Below, one piece after another: positions 17,320-25,641 of a DNA stretch of 64,000 nucleotides (position 1 is its first letter; every line of letters begins with the position of its first letter). Below the pieces are notes generated by a model. The model saw only the letters and a list, made by a program, of their open reading frames with translations. It did no database searches and was not told the DNA's origin. The position numbers were made by a program, and so were the translations under genes. The DNA is from Pseudaminobacter sp040045035 (GTDB lineage Bacteria; Pseudomonadota; Alphaproteobacteria; Rhizobiales; Rhizobiaceae). The stretch covers positions 186,001 through 250,000 of the forward strand of contig NZ_JBDZDS010000008.1 in NCBI RefSeq assembly GCF_040045035.1. The letters are read 5' to 3'.

Positions 17320-18372
17320 ATGTCCTTCTCGCCCTTCGATCATCCCGTACTGTCCGGCCTTCTCGGCGACGACGAGACCGCGCGCCATTTTTCGGCGCTG
17401 GCGGAGATCGAAGCCATGCTCGATTTCGAGCGTGCGTTGGCCGAGGCGGAAGCAGACCAGGGGATCATCGAACGCGAGGCGGCGGCGGCAATCGTCGCCG
17501 CACTCGGTACATTCAAGCCGGATCTTGCGGCGCTGAAGGCGGGGGTCGGACAGGACGGCGTTGTGGTGCCGGAACTGGTCAGGCAGCTGCGTGCTGCGAT
17601 CGGCAAGCCGCATGACAAGGCGGTGCATTTCGGCGCCACCAGCCAGGACGTGATCGACACCGGCCTGATCTTGCGGCTGAAGCCGGTGATCGCGCATCTC
17701 GACGCGACGCTGTCCGAGGTGACCGACCGGCTTGCCGGCGTCGAGGCCCGTTTCGGCAGCCGGCTCATGATGGGCAAAACGCGCATGCAGGCCGCAATCC
17801 CGATCACGGTCGCGGACCGTGTCCGGTCATGGCGGGAGCCGCTGGTCCGACATCGCAAGCGGCTGGACGAGCAGCGCGGCGAGATGCTGGTCGTACAGTT
17901 CGGCGGGGCGGCGGGCACGCTGGAAAAGCTGGGCGACAGGGCGCCTGCCGTACGCGCAGCACTGGCGGCGAAGCTGGGACTGGCCGATGCGCCGCAATGG
18001 CACAGCCAGCGCGACAGGCTGGCCGATTTTGCCAGCCTCCTGTCGCTCATAGCCGGCAGCCTTGGCAAATTCGGGCAGGACGTTGCGCTGATGGCGCAGG
18101 CCGGCGGCGAGATCGTGCTGCAAGGCGGGGGCGGTTCCTCGGCCATGCCGCACAAGCAGAATCCGGTCGCCGCCGAAATCCTGGTCACGCTCGCGCGGTT
18201 CAACGCCACGCAGGTTTCGGGAATGCACCAGGCGCTGGTGCACGAGCAGGAGCGCTCCGGCGCGGCCTGGACCCTGGAATGGCTCATCCTGCCGCAGATG
18301 GTGGCTGCTGCCGCGGCCTCGCTCCGTCAGGCGAAGGCTTTGGCCGGACAGATCGAGGCCATCGGCACCTAG
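17320..18372 (+). CDS. pcaB: 3-carboxy-cis,cis-muconate cycloisomerase
   Basis: A 350-residue member of the fumarase/aspartase superfamily that lactonises beta-carboxymuconate. The superfamily signature GGSSAMPHKQNPVAAEIL is intact. It is about 100 residues shorter than gammaproteobacterial PcaB, as usual in alphaproteobacteria. It lies 6 bases after pcaG and completes pcaDCHGB. A dispersed palindromic repeat begins right at its stop codon. Confidence 0.93.
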   Translation: MSFSPFDHPVLSGLLGDDETARHFSALAEIEAMLDFERALAEAEADQGIIEREAAAAIVAALGTFKPDLAALKAGVGQDGVVVPELVRQLRAAIGKPHDKAVHFGATSQDVIDTGLILRLKPVIAHLDATLSEVTDRLAGVEARFGSRLMMGKTRMQAAIPITVADRVRSWREPLVRHRKRLDEQRGEMLVVQFGGAAGTLEKLGDRAPAVRAALAAKLGLADAPQWHSQRDRLADFASLLSLIAGSLGKFGQDVALMAQAGGEIVLQGGGGSSAMPHKQNPVAAEILVTLARFNATQVSGMHQALVHEQERSGAAWTLEWLILPQMVAAAAASLRQAKALAGQIEAIGT

Positions 18373-18441
18373 AGCATGATCCCGAACCGAAGGTCCGCGT
18401 CAGCGAAAAGTGGAGGCCGGTTTTCGGAAAAGATCACGCTC
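18372..18441. repeat. dispersed palindromic intergenic repeat, copy 1
   Basis: A 70-base element starting GAGCATGATC and ending GATCACGCTC, complementary with one mismatch. It also has an inner CCGAA/TTCGG pair. It belongs to the same family as 28886-28934 and resembles palindromes common between genes in Mesorhizobium and relatives. It separates pcaB from pobA and could act as a transcript stabiliser or attenuator. Confidence 0.75.
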
Positions 18442-18566
18442 CACCAAAGAGTCTAGCGGCGGATTTTCTTCCACCGCGACCACGGAATTGGAATGCGAAT
18501 GCCATGCCCAAGAGCCCGACATCCGGGCCAGGGATGGCGCCGACGCAAACGATAAGAAGGAAAGCA

Positions 18567-19736
18567 ATGCGTACGCAGGTTGTCATCATCGGTTCGGGTC
18601 CCTCGGGTCTGCTGCTCGGGCAGCTTCTGGCCAACAACGGCATCGACAATGTCATTCTGGAGCGTGTCGACCGGGACTACGTGCTGGGCCGCGTGCGCGC
18701 CGGCGTGCTGGAGCAGGGCATGGTGGATTTGCTTGAGGAGGCCGGCGCCGGGGCCCGCATGAATGCCGAGGGTCTGCCGCACGAGGGCATCTCGCTTGCC
18801 TTCGACAATCGCCTCCATCGCATCGACCTTCACGGGCTCACCGGCAAGCGCGTCATGGTCTATGGCCAGACCGAGGTGACCCATGACCTGATGGACAAGC
18901 GCGAGGCCGCCGGCCTGACCACGGTCTACGAGGCCAAGAACGTCCAGCCGCACGATTTCGATACGGCCGCGCCTTACGTTACCTACGAGAAGGACGGCGT
19001 CACCCACCGCATCGACTGCGATTTCATCGCGGGCTGCGACGGTTTCCACGGCGTCAGCCGCAAGTCGGTGCCGCAGGATGCAATCCGCACCTATGAGCGC
19101 GCCTATCCGTTCGGCTGGCTGGGTATTCTGGCCGAGGTGCCGCCGGCGGACCATGAGTTGATCTACGCCAATCACCCCCGCGGTTTCGCGCTCTGCTCCA
19201 TGCGCTCCGAGCATCGCAGCCGCTACTATGTGCAGTGCCCGCTCGACGACAAGATCGAGGACTGGAGCGACGAGCGTTTCTGGGACGAACTGCGCCGGCG
19301 CCTGCCCAAGGAGGCGGCCGACAAGGTGACCACTGGCCCGTCCTTCGAAAAGTCGATCGCGCCGTTGCGGTCCTTCGTCGCCGAGCCGATGCAGTTCGGG
19401 CGGCTCTCGCTGGTGGGCGATGCGGCCCACATCGTGCCGCCGACGGGTGCCAAGGGCTTGAACCTTGCCGCCAGCGACGTGCGCTACCTGTTCTCGGGCC
19501 TGCGCGAATATTATCTCGACAAGTCGTCTGCCGGCATGGAGGCCTATTCGGCCAAGGCGTTGGCGCGGGTGTGGAAGGCGGTGCGCTTCTCCTGGTGGAT
19601 GACCACCATGCTGCACCGCTTCCCGGATACCGACGCCTTCGGCCAGCGCATCCAGGAGGCCGAGCTCGACTATCTGGTCCACTCGCAGGCGGCTTCCGCT
19701 TCGCTTGCTGAAAACTATGTCGGCTTGCCTTATTAA
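18567..19736 (+). CDS. pobA: 4-hydroxybenzoate 3-monooxygenase
   Basis: A 389-residue class A flavoprotein monooxygenase converting 4-hydroxybenzoate to protocatechuate with NADPH and O2. The FAD Rossmann motif is VVIIGSGPSGLLLGQLLANN at the N-terminus; the second FAD/NADPH motif is LVGDAAHIVPPTGAKGLNLA at about residue 280. ATG 18567 follows AGAAGGAAAGCA. It links the pob and pca steps directly: its product is the PcaGH substrate. No PobR/AraC-type regulator is adjacent. Confidence 0.95.
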   Translation: MRTQVVIIGSGPSGLLLGQLLANNGIDNVILERVDRDYVLGRVRAGVLEQGMVDLLEEAGAGARMNAEGLPHEGISLAFDNRLHRIDLHGLTGKRVMVYGQTEVTHDLMDKREAAGLTTVYEAKNVQPHDFDTAAPYVTYEKDGVTHRIDCDFIAGCDGFHGVSRKSVPQDAIRTYERAYPFGWLGILAEVPPADHELIYANHPRGFALCSMRSEHRSRYYVQCPLDDKIEDWSDERFWDELRRRLPKEAADKVTTGPSFEKSIAPLRSFVAEPMQFGRLSLVGDAAHIVPPTGAKGLNLAASDVRYLFSGLREYYLDKSSAGMEAYSAKALARVWKAVRFSWWMTTMLHRFPDTDAFGQRIQEAELDYLVHSQAASASLAENYVGLPY

Positions 19737-19762
19737 GGGCAAGCTGCCCCATTACGGGCAGG
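19723..19762. terminator. tandem hairpins at the 3' end of pobA
   Basis: GCTTGCC (19723-19729) pairs with GGCAAGC (19738-19744) around the pobA stop, followed at once by a second inverted pair CTGCCCC/GGGCAG. No U-run follows, so this is either a weak terminator or an mRNA-stabilising structure. Confidence 0.4.
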
Positions 19763-19903
19763 CGACGTGCCGCATATATAGCCTTTTGATTATATAATGC
19801 TCGTTTCTTTTCATTTTACATTACCGTTTTGAGCATGACACTTGCGGCCAGTGAAATGGCGGAACCCGGCTCTCGAAGCCGGGTGCTTATCGTGGAGGGA
19901 AAC
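19763..19903 (+). promoter_or_regulatory. AT-rich promoter region and leader hairpin of the Liv-type operon
   Basis: An AT-rich block at 19773-19799 has roughly inverted arms CATATATA and TATATAATG, a candidate promoter or operator. In the leader, ACCCGGCT (19864-19871) pairs with AGCCGGGT (19877-19884), forming an 8-base stem just ahead of the GTGGAGGGA ribosome site of the binding-protein gene. Confidence 0.45.
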
Positions 19904-21076
19904 ATGAAGAAGATTCTTTTGACAGCGGTTGCGGCTGTGGCGCTTTGCGGGTCGGCCTATGCCGATACGATCAAGATCGGCGTCGTCGGCCCCTTCTCGG
20001 GCCCGTTCGCCATCCAGGGCAAGAATTTCAAGGCCGGCATCGACGCCTATATGGCGCTGAACGGCAGCAAGGTCGGCGACGACGACATCCAGATCGTCTA
20101 CCGCGACGTGCCGCAGGCCGACCCGGCCCAGTCCAAGGCGCTGGCGCAGGAGCTGGTGGTCAAGGAAGGCGTGCAGTATCTGGCCGGCTTCTACTTCACG
20201 CCCGATGCCATGGCCGTCACCCCGCTGCTCAAGCAGGCCAACGTGCCGCTGGTGGTCATGAACGCCGCCACCTCGGCGATTGTCACCAAGAGCCCGCTGG
20301 TGGTGCGCACCTCCTTCACCACTTGGCAGACCTCCGCGCCCATGGCCAAGGTCGCCAAGGAGCGCGGCGTCAAGAAGGTCATCACCGTGGTCAGCGACTA
20401 CGGTCCGGGCGTCGACGCCGAGACCGCATTTAAGACCACCTTTGCCGCCGAGGGCGGCGAGGTCGTGGACTCGATCCGCATGCCGCTGTCGACCAACGAC
20501 TTCAGCCCGATCATGCAGCGCGTGAAGGATTCCGGCGCCGACGCCGTCTTCGCCTTCCTGCCTTCGGGCCCGACCACGCTTGGCTTCGTCAAGGCCTATA
20601 ACGACAACGGCCTGAAGAACGCCGGCGTCCAGTTCCTGGCTCCGGGCGATCTCACGCAGGAATCCGACCTGCCGGCGCTCGGCGCATCGGCGGAAGGCCT
20701 GCTGACGACCTTCCACTATGCCGTCTCGCACGACTCGGCCGAGAACAAGAAGTTCGTCGAGGCCGCCGAGAAGGCCATCGGCACCCCTGCCGAACTGTCC
20801 TTCCCCTCGGTCGGCGCCTATGACGGCATGCATGTCATCTACAAGATGATCGAGGCGACCGGCGGCAAACAGGACGCGCAGAAGGCCGTGGACGCCGTGA
20901 AGGGCATGGCTTGGGAAAGCCCGCGCGGACCCGTTTCGATCGACGCAGAAAGCCGTCACATCACGCAGAACATCTACCTGCGCGAAGTGGCCAAGGCCGA
21001 CGACGGCACCTATTACAACAAGGAAATCGCGACCTTCGAAAACCAGACCGACCCCGGCCTGGCTGCCGCGAAGTAA
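19904..21076 (+). CDS. Liv-type ABC transporter substrate-binding protein
   Basis: A 390-residue periplasmic type I binding protein. The start is ATG 19904 after GTGGAGGGAAAC; the earlier in-frame ATG at 19829 would displace the signal peptide (MKKILLTAVAAVALCGSAYA). The mature protein opens DTIKIGVVGPFSGPFAIQGK, typical of the family. It lies between pobA and pcaR-pcaIJF, so the ligand is likely 4-hydroxybenzoate, protocatechuate or a related aromatic acid. That is inference from context; Liv-type transporters for aromatic acids are known in Rhodopseudomonas. Confidence 0.92.
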   Translation: MKKILLTAVAAVALCGSAYADTIKIGVVGPFSGPFAIQGKNFKAGIDAYMALNGSKVGDDDIQIVYRDVPQADPAQSKALAQELVVKEGVQYLAGFYFTPDAMAVTPLLKQANVPLVVMNAATSAIVTKSPLVVRTSFTTWQTSAPMAKVAKERGVKKVITVVSDYGPGVDAETAFKTTFAAEGGEVVDSIRMPLSTNDFSPIMQRVKDSGADAVFAFLPSGPTTLGFVKAYNDNGLKNAGVQFLAPGDLTQESDLPALGASAEGLLTTFHYAVSHDSAENKKFVEAAEKAIGTPAELSFPSVGAYDGMHVIYKMIEATGGKQDAQKAVDAVKGMAWESPRGPVSIDAESRHITQNIYLREVAKADDGTYYNKEIATFENQTDPGLAAAK

Positions 21077-21142
21077 GCGAACTATCAGGAACCGACGCCC
21101 GGTGGCCGCGTGCGGCTTCCGGGCGCCTTGCCGGAAAGAGCG

Positions 21143-22006
21143 ATGCAAACCGTTTTCAGCGTTGGGACCGATGCCCTTGCCTATGGCATGGTGCTGTTCG
21201 TCATCTCGATCGGACTGTCGGTGACCATGGGCCTGATGCGCGTGGTCAATCTTGCCCACGGCGCCTTTGCGATGATCGGCGGCTACAGCGCCTCCTACGC
21301 GGCCCAGACCCTCGGCTTCGGCTATGCCGTGGCGATCCTGATCGCCGTGGTGGGCACCATTCTTATCGCCATTCCCGTCGAGCGGCTGCTCTACCGCCGC
21401 ATCTATGGCGCGCCCGAGCTGACGCAGGTGCTGATGACCATCGGCATCACCTTCTGCGTCATCGGCATCGCCAATTATGTATTCGGCCCGACGCTGAAGA
21501 CGATCCCGGTGCCCGAGACGCTGCGCGGGCCGGTCGATCTCGGCTTCCGCTCCATCGCCGCGCATAAGCTGTTCGCCATCGCCTGCGGCGTGGTGGTTGC
21601 CGGCGGCCTGTGGTTCCTGATTGAAAAGACCGCCTTCGGCGTGAAGCTCAGAGCCTCTGTCGACAACGCTGCCATGGCAGCATCGCTCGGCGTGCGCACC
21701 AAGATAGTCTATGCGGTCAGCTTCGCGGTCGCGGTCGGGCTTGCCGCCTTCGGCGGCATCGTCGGCGCCGAACTGCTGCCGATCGAGCCCTATTACGCGC
21801 TGCGCTACATGGTGACCTTCCTTGTCGTCGTCTCTGTCGGCGGCGCGGGCTCCATTCCCGGCGCGCTGCTCGCCTGTCTGGTGCTCGGCGCCATCGACAC
21901 GACCGGCCGCTACCTGTTGCCGGAATATGGCGAATTCTTCTTCTACCTCGCGGTGATCGCAATCGTCTGCACCTTCCCGCGCGGACTTCTGGGCAGGAAG
22001 AAATAA
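21143..22006 (+). CDS. LivH-type ABC transporter permease
   Basis: A 287-residue inner-membrane permease with about eight hydrophobic segments. The family hallmark VTMGLMRVVNLAHGAFAMIG is in the N-terminal third. I chose ATG 21143 with GGAAAGAG upstream; starting at 21110 would add 11 non-family residues. Its stop overlaps the LivM start (TAATG), indicating coupled translation. Confidence 0.92.
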   Translation: MQTVFSVGTDALAYGMVLFVISIGLSVTMGLMRVVNLAHGAFAMIGGYSASYAAQTLGFGYAVAILIAVVGTILIAIPVERLLYRRIYGAPELTQVLMTIGITFCVIGIANYVFGPTLKTIPVPETLRGPVDLGFRSIAAHKLFAIACGVVVAGGLWFLIEKTAFGVKLRASVDNAAMAASLGVRTKIVYAVSFAVAVGLAAFGGIVGAELLPIEPYYALRYMVTFLVVVSVGGAGSIPGALLACLVLGAIDTTGRYLLPEYGEFFFYLAVIAIVCTFPRGLLGRKK

Positions 22007-23007
22007 TGGCCGCGATTGAAACCACTTCTCCGACGGCCAAGGCGGCGACTGCCCCCAACTGGCTGCTGCGCGATCTGGCGGGCCTTGCCGTGATCCTGAT
22101 CGTTGCGGCGATCGGCTTTCTGCTGTTCCCCAACAACCTCGCGCTGCTGACGCGCATCACTGCGATTGCGCTGCTGGTTCTGTCGCTTGACCTCGTCACC
22201 GGCTATTGCGGCATCGCCACGCTCGGCCATGCCGCGCTGTTCGGGGCAGGGGCCTATGCGGCGGGCATTGCCGCCGCGCATTTCGACATCAACGACCCGA
22301 TCGCCATGGTTGCCATCGGCGCCCTCGGCGGCGCGGTGGCGGGGCTGGTCTCCGGCGCGGTGATCCTGCGCGGCCATGGCCTGGCGCAGCTCGTGCTTTC
22401 CATTGCCGTGGTGCATCTGTTCCACGAGATCGCCAACAAGGCGTCGGAGTGGACCGGCGGCAGCGATGGCCTGTCCGGCATTTCGCCCGATCCGGTGTTC
22501 GGCGTGTTCGAGTTCGACCTCTGGGGCCACACCGCCTATGGCTTCGGCATCGCGCTGCTGGTCATCGTCTTCATGCTGCTGCGCCTTCTGGTGCGCTCGC
22601 CCTTCGGCATGCTGTGCCGGGGCATCAAGGAAGACCCGATCCGCGTCAGCGCGATGGGCGCCTCGGTGCAGGGTACGCTTTTGCGCATGTACGTCATTTC
22701 CGGCGCTGTGGCCGGCATCGGCGGCGCGCTCAACGCCATCTCCACCCAGGTCGTGGGGCTCGACAGCCTCAGCTTCACCACCTCGGCGGAGTCGCTGGTC
22801 ATGCTGGTTCTGGGCGGCACAGGCTCGCTCTTCGGCGCGCTGATCGGCACCGTCAGCTTCATGGTGTTCAAGGACTTTGTCTCGGCGGTCAATCCGTTCC
22901 ATTGGCTCACCATCGTCGGCGCGCTGCTGATCGCGGTGGTGCTGTTTGCGCCGAAGGGCCTCTATGGCACCGCGGCCCAGCTTCTGAACCGTTCCCGGAG
23001 GCAGTGA
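22006..23007 (+). CDS. LivM-type ABC transporter permease
   Basis: A 333-residue polytopic permease. Markers: LDLVTGYCGIATLGHAALFG at about residues 60-80 and MLVLGGTGSLFGALIGT near the C-terminus. It pairs with LivH to form the heterodimeric channel. Start and stop each overlap neighbouring genes by one base, placing it firmly in the transporter operon. Confidence 0.92.
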   Translation: MAAIETTSPTAKAATAPNWLLRDLAGLAVILIVAAIGFLLFPNNLALLTRITAIALLVLSLDLVTGYCGIATLGHAALFGAGAYAAGIAAAHFDINDPIAMVAIGALGGAVAGLVSGAVILRGHGLAQLVLSIAVVHLFHEIANKASEWTGGSDGLSGISPDPVFGVFEFDLWGHTAYGFGIALLVIVFMLLRLLVRSPFGMLCRGIKEDPIRVSAMGASVQGTLLRMYVISGAVAGIGGALNAISTQVVGLDSLSFTTSAESLVMLVLGGTGSLFGALIGTVSFMVFKDFVSAVNPFHWLTIVGALLIAVVLFAPKGLYGTAAQLLNRSRRQ

Positions 23008-23771
23008 TGAGCACGGTCTTCCAGGTCCAGAACCTGAAAAAATCCTTCGGCGGCCTTGCAGTGACGCAGGACGTCTCGATCTCCATGGCACCGGGCGACC
23101 GGGTGGCGCTGATCGGCCCCAACGGCGCCGGCAAGACCACGTTCGTCAATCTGGTCACTGGGCACCTGCAGCCGGATTCCGGCAAGGTGACGCTCGGCGG
23201 CGAGGACGTGACTTCGCTGGGGCCCACCAAGCGCGTGCAGCAGGGGCTGGTGCGGTCGTTCCAGGTGACGCGGCTGTTCGCCGACATGACGCCGCAAGAG
23301 CATGTGGCCCTGGCGGTGCTGCAGCGCACCGGACGTTCGCGCCGCATCCTTGGCAACTTCCACGCCATGCCCGACGTGATGGCCGAGGTGGGCGAACTGC
23401 TCCACACGCTCGGCATCGACCATATCGCCACCCGCAAGGTCAGCGAGATCGCCTATGGCCAGCAGCGCCTGCTGGAAATCGCGCTGGCGCTCGCGCTGAA
23501 GCCGAAGGTGTTGCTACTCGACGAGCCCGCCGCCGGCGTGCCGCAGAGCGACACCCCGCGCATCGAGGCCGCCCTTGCCGGCCTGCCTTCCGACCTTGCC
23601 GTGCTGATGATCGAGCACGACATGGATCTCGTTTTCCGCTTCGCCAGGCGCGTCGTCGTGCTTGCCGCCGGCGCCATCATCTTCGACGGCTCGCCGCAGG
23701 ATGTGACCAAGGATGCGCGCGTGCGCGAAGCCTATCTCGGAAACTACGCCAATGACCGCAGCGCCGCTTGA
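23007..23771 (+). CDS. LivG-type ABC transporter ATP-binding protein
   Basis: A 254-residue ATPase starting at ATG 23007 in TGATG. Walker A is GPNGAGKTT, the signature is altered to EIAYGQQRLLE, Walker B is LLLDEPAAGV, and IEHDMDLVF contains the switch His. The D-loop following reads PQSDTPRI rather than the usual NPTET. All catalytic residues remain, so it is probably active. Its 3' end overlaps livF by 20 bases. Confidence 0.9.
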   Translation: MSTVFQVQNLKKSFGGLAVTQDVSISMAPGDRVALIGPNGAGKTTFVNLVTGHLQPDSGKVTLGGEDVTSLGPTKRVQQGLVRSFQVTRLFADMTPQEHVALAVLQRTGRSRRILGNFHAMPDVMAEVGELLHTLGIDHIATRKVSEIAYGQQRLLEIALALALKPKVLLLDEPAAGVPQSDTPRIEAALAGLPSDLAVLMIEHDMDLVFRFARRVVVLAAGAIIFDGSPQDVTKDARVREAYLGNYANDRSAA

Positions 23772-24468
23772 AGTCACCGATCTCAGCGCCGGCTATGGCC
23801 CGACGCGCGTACTGGAGGGCGTCAGCTTCTCCGTTGCCGCCGGCTCGCGCCTTGCGGTGCTCGGCCGCAACGGCATGGGCAAGACCACGCTGTTCGCCAC
23901 CATCGCCGGCCAGACCAAGCGCTATGGCGGCACGGTCCGCCTCGGCGGCAAAGAACTCGGCAATATGGAAAGTGCGGCGCGCGCACGTTCCGGTCTCGGC
24001 TATGTGCCGCAGGCGCGCTGCATCTTCCCGTCGCTGACAGTCGAGGAAAACCTGTTCGTGGGCCTCAAGGATCGCGATCGCTCGGCGATCGAGGAAGCCT
24101 ACGACATGTTTCCGCGGCTGAAGGAACGCCGTAAGAATCTCGGCTCGCAGCTTTCGGGCGGCGAGCAGCAGATGCTTTCGACCGCCCGCACCATTCTGGG
24201 CAAGCCGACCGTGCTGCTGCTCGATGAGCCGCTGGAAGGGCTCGCCCCGGTCATCTGCGAGGAACTGATGGCGGCCTTTTCCAAGCTGGCCTCCAGCGGC
24301 GATATGACGATCCTCCTGGTCGAGCAGCGCATCCAGAGCGCGCTCGACTTTGCCGACCATGCGATCATCCTCGAGCGCGGCCGGATTGCATGGTCGGGCA
24401 CGCCGGGAGATCTTTCCGGGCAGCCGGAAGTGGTGGAACGGTTGCTGGGCGTGGGTGGATTGCATTGA
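23752..24468 (+). CDS. LivF-type ABC transporter ATP-binding protein
   Basis: A 238-residue ATPase, last gene of the Liv-type set. ATG 23752 was chosen because it gives LEVTDLSAGYGPTRVLEGVS at the expected N-terminus. Walker A GRNGMGKTT, signature LSGGEQQML, Walker B LLLDEPLEGLAPV. Unlike the LivF at 1437 it carries no extra domain, so this pair provides an internal comparison. Downstream are repeat-type hairpins and the convergent pcaR. Confidence 0.92.
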   Translation: MTAAPLEVTDLSAGYGPTRVLEGVSFSVAAGSRLAVLGRNGMGKTTLFATIAGQTKRYGGTVRLGGKELGNMESAARARSGLGYVPQARCIFPSLTVEENLFVGLKDRDRSAIEEAYDMFPRLKERRKNLGSQLSGGEQQMLSTARTILGKPTVLLLDEPLEGLAPVICEELMAAFSKLASSGDMTILLVEQRIQSALDFADHAIILERGRIAWSGTPGDLSGQPEVVERLLGVGGLH

Positions 24469-24668
24469 AGCGCGGCGCCCTCCCTCCCCCCTGAGGGGAG
24501 GGTAGCCCGAAGGGCCGGGAGGGGTTGGTTCATGCCGCGCGCCGACGCAATTCCTTCACTTTCGGACAGCGTTGAAGAGTAGGCCGCGCACTACCGCAAT
24601 GACCCTCCCACATCCGTCGCTTCGCTCCGGATGCGACCTCCCCTCAAGGGGGAGGTGGGCGCCGGCGC
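24469..24668. repeat. intergenic repeat modules with hairpins between convergent genes
   Basis: A 200-base spacer between livF and convergent pcaR with two structured modules. At 24480-24525, CCCTCCCCCCTGAGGGGAGG-type complementary arms are followed by GCCCGAAGGGC. At 24600-24661, CATCCG/CGGATG and CCTCCCC/GGGGAGG arms occur. Such C- and G-rich modules recur between genes in Mesorhizobium-like genomes; they may act as bidirectional terminators. No coding potential was seen. Confidence 0.55.
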
Positions 24669-25439
24669 TCACTGCACGAAAAAGTCTTCAATCCTCGCCG
24701 CCGTTTGTTTCAGCAGCGGCAGGAAATCGCGCTCCATTTCGGCAGCGGAATGACGCGCGGACTGGGTGGAGACATTGATGGCCGCGACGATCGCACCCGA
24801 CCGGTCGCGCAGCGGCACCGCAATCGAGCGCAGGCCGATTTCCAGCTCCTCGTCGACCACCGCATAACCTTCCCGGCGCGCCCTGGCCACGGTCTCTGCA
24901 ATCCGTTTCGGCTCCGTAAGGGTCTTTTCGGTCTTTGGTGTGAGCGGGATGCGGGACAGGAAGGCGTCGACTTCCTCGGGCTTCAGGCCCGACAGCAGCA
25001 CGCGCCCCATGGCCGTGCAATAGGCTGGCAGATGCGAGCCGACATGCAGCTCCAGGCTGACGATGCGCGGACCAGCGACCCGGGCCACATAGACGACATC
25101 CTCGCCGGATAAGATTGTGGCCGAGCAGGATTCCTGCAGCGCGGCTGCCGTCTGCCGCATGAAGGGCTCGGCGAAGGCCCAGAGCGAGGTGCCCTGCAGC
25201 CAGGTGCGGGCGACCGACAAAAGCCGCGGCGAGAGCGCGAACAGCCGGCCGGTCTGCGTGGCATAGCCGGTGGCGACCAGGGTGAGCAGGAAGCGCCGCG
25301 CGCCTGCCCGCGTCAGCCCCGCCTTTTCGGCCGTCTCGGTGAGTGTCAGCCCGGCCGGATGCGCGGCAAGGATTTCCATGACGCCAAGCCCGCGCTCCAG
25401 CGAGTTCACATGGTCGCGTGAGGCGGCTTCATCGGACAT
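24669..25439 (-). CDS. pcaR: PcaR-like IclR-family regulator
   Basis: A 256-residue IclR-type regulator: an N-terminal winged HTH (about 14-75; ERGLGVMEILAAHPAGLTLT, then AGLTRAGARRFLLTLVATGY) and a C-terminal GAF-like effector domain with SCSATILSGEDVVYVARV and AMGRVLLSGL. I chose ATG 25439 because GGAGG lies about nine bases upstream; the ATG at 25454 overlaps that ribosome site. It is divergent from pcaIJF. IclR-type PcaR proteins respond to 3-oxoadipate. The likely operator is at 25533-25547. Confidence 0.88.
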   Translation of the reverse strand: MSDEAASRDHVNSLERGLGVMEILAAHPAGLTLTETAEKAGLTRAGARRFLLTLVATGYATQTGRLFALSPRLLSVARTWLQGTSLWAFAEPFMRQTAAALQESCSATILSGEDVVYVARVAGPRIVSLELHVGSHLPAYCTAMGRVLLSGLKPEEVDAFLSRIPLTPKTEKTLTEPKRIAETVARARREGYAVVDEELEIGLRSIAVPLRDRSGAIVAAINVSTQSARHSAAEMERDFLPLLKQTAARIEDFFVQ

Positions 25440-25532
25440 GGGCAATGCCTCCATGGGCGTAGCCTAGGACGGCGGCGCCGAATGTTGACTCTTCAACGGT
25501 GATCATGGCAAAGTATCGCATAGAAAACAAAT

Positions 25533-25547
25533 GTTCGCAATACGAAC
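25533..25547. promoter_or_regulatory. IclR/PcaR-type operator between pcaR and pcaI
   Basis: GTTCGCAATACGAAC, a perfect GTTCG-N5-CGAAC dyad closely resembling the known PcaR operator of Pseudomonas (GTTCGATAATCGCAC). It lies 94 bases from the pcaR start and 95 bases before pcaI, so it can control both directions. Confidence 0.75.
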
Positions 25548-25641
25548 TTTTTGTTGATGTGGCGGGCTGTGAACATAGCTTTCGCCAACAGTTTCTCGCT
25601 GCGGTCGTCATGGCCGCCAGTCAGGATGGGTGAGATCAACG

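Noticed and set aside
19811..21565. 580-codon minus-strand frame opposite the Liv binding protein and permease
   Set aside because: Crosses two well-supported genes, has Gly/Arg/His-rich composition, no homology.
23007..23771. Altered signature (YGQQR) and D-loop of the second LivG considered as inactivation
   Set aside because: Walker A, Walker B Glu and the switch His are intact, and Liv-type ATPases tolerate these changes.
24480..24661. Structured C/G-rich spacer considered as a small RNA gene
   Set aside because: No promoter or T-run terminator was found, and it resembles dispersed intergenic repeats; sRNA status cannot be supported from sequence alone.
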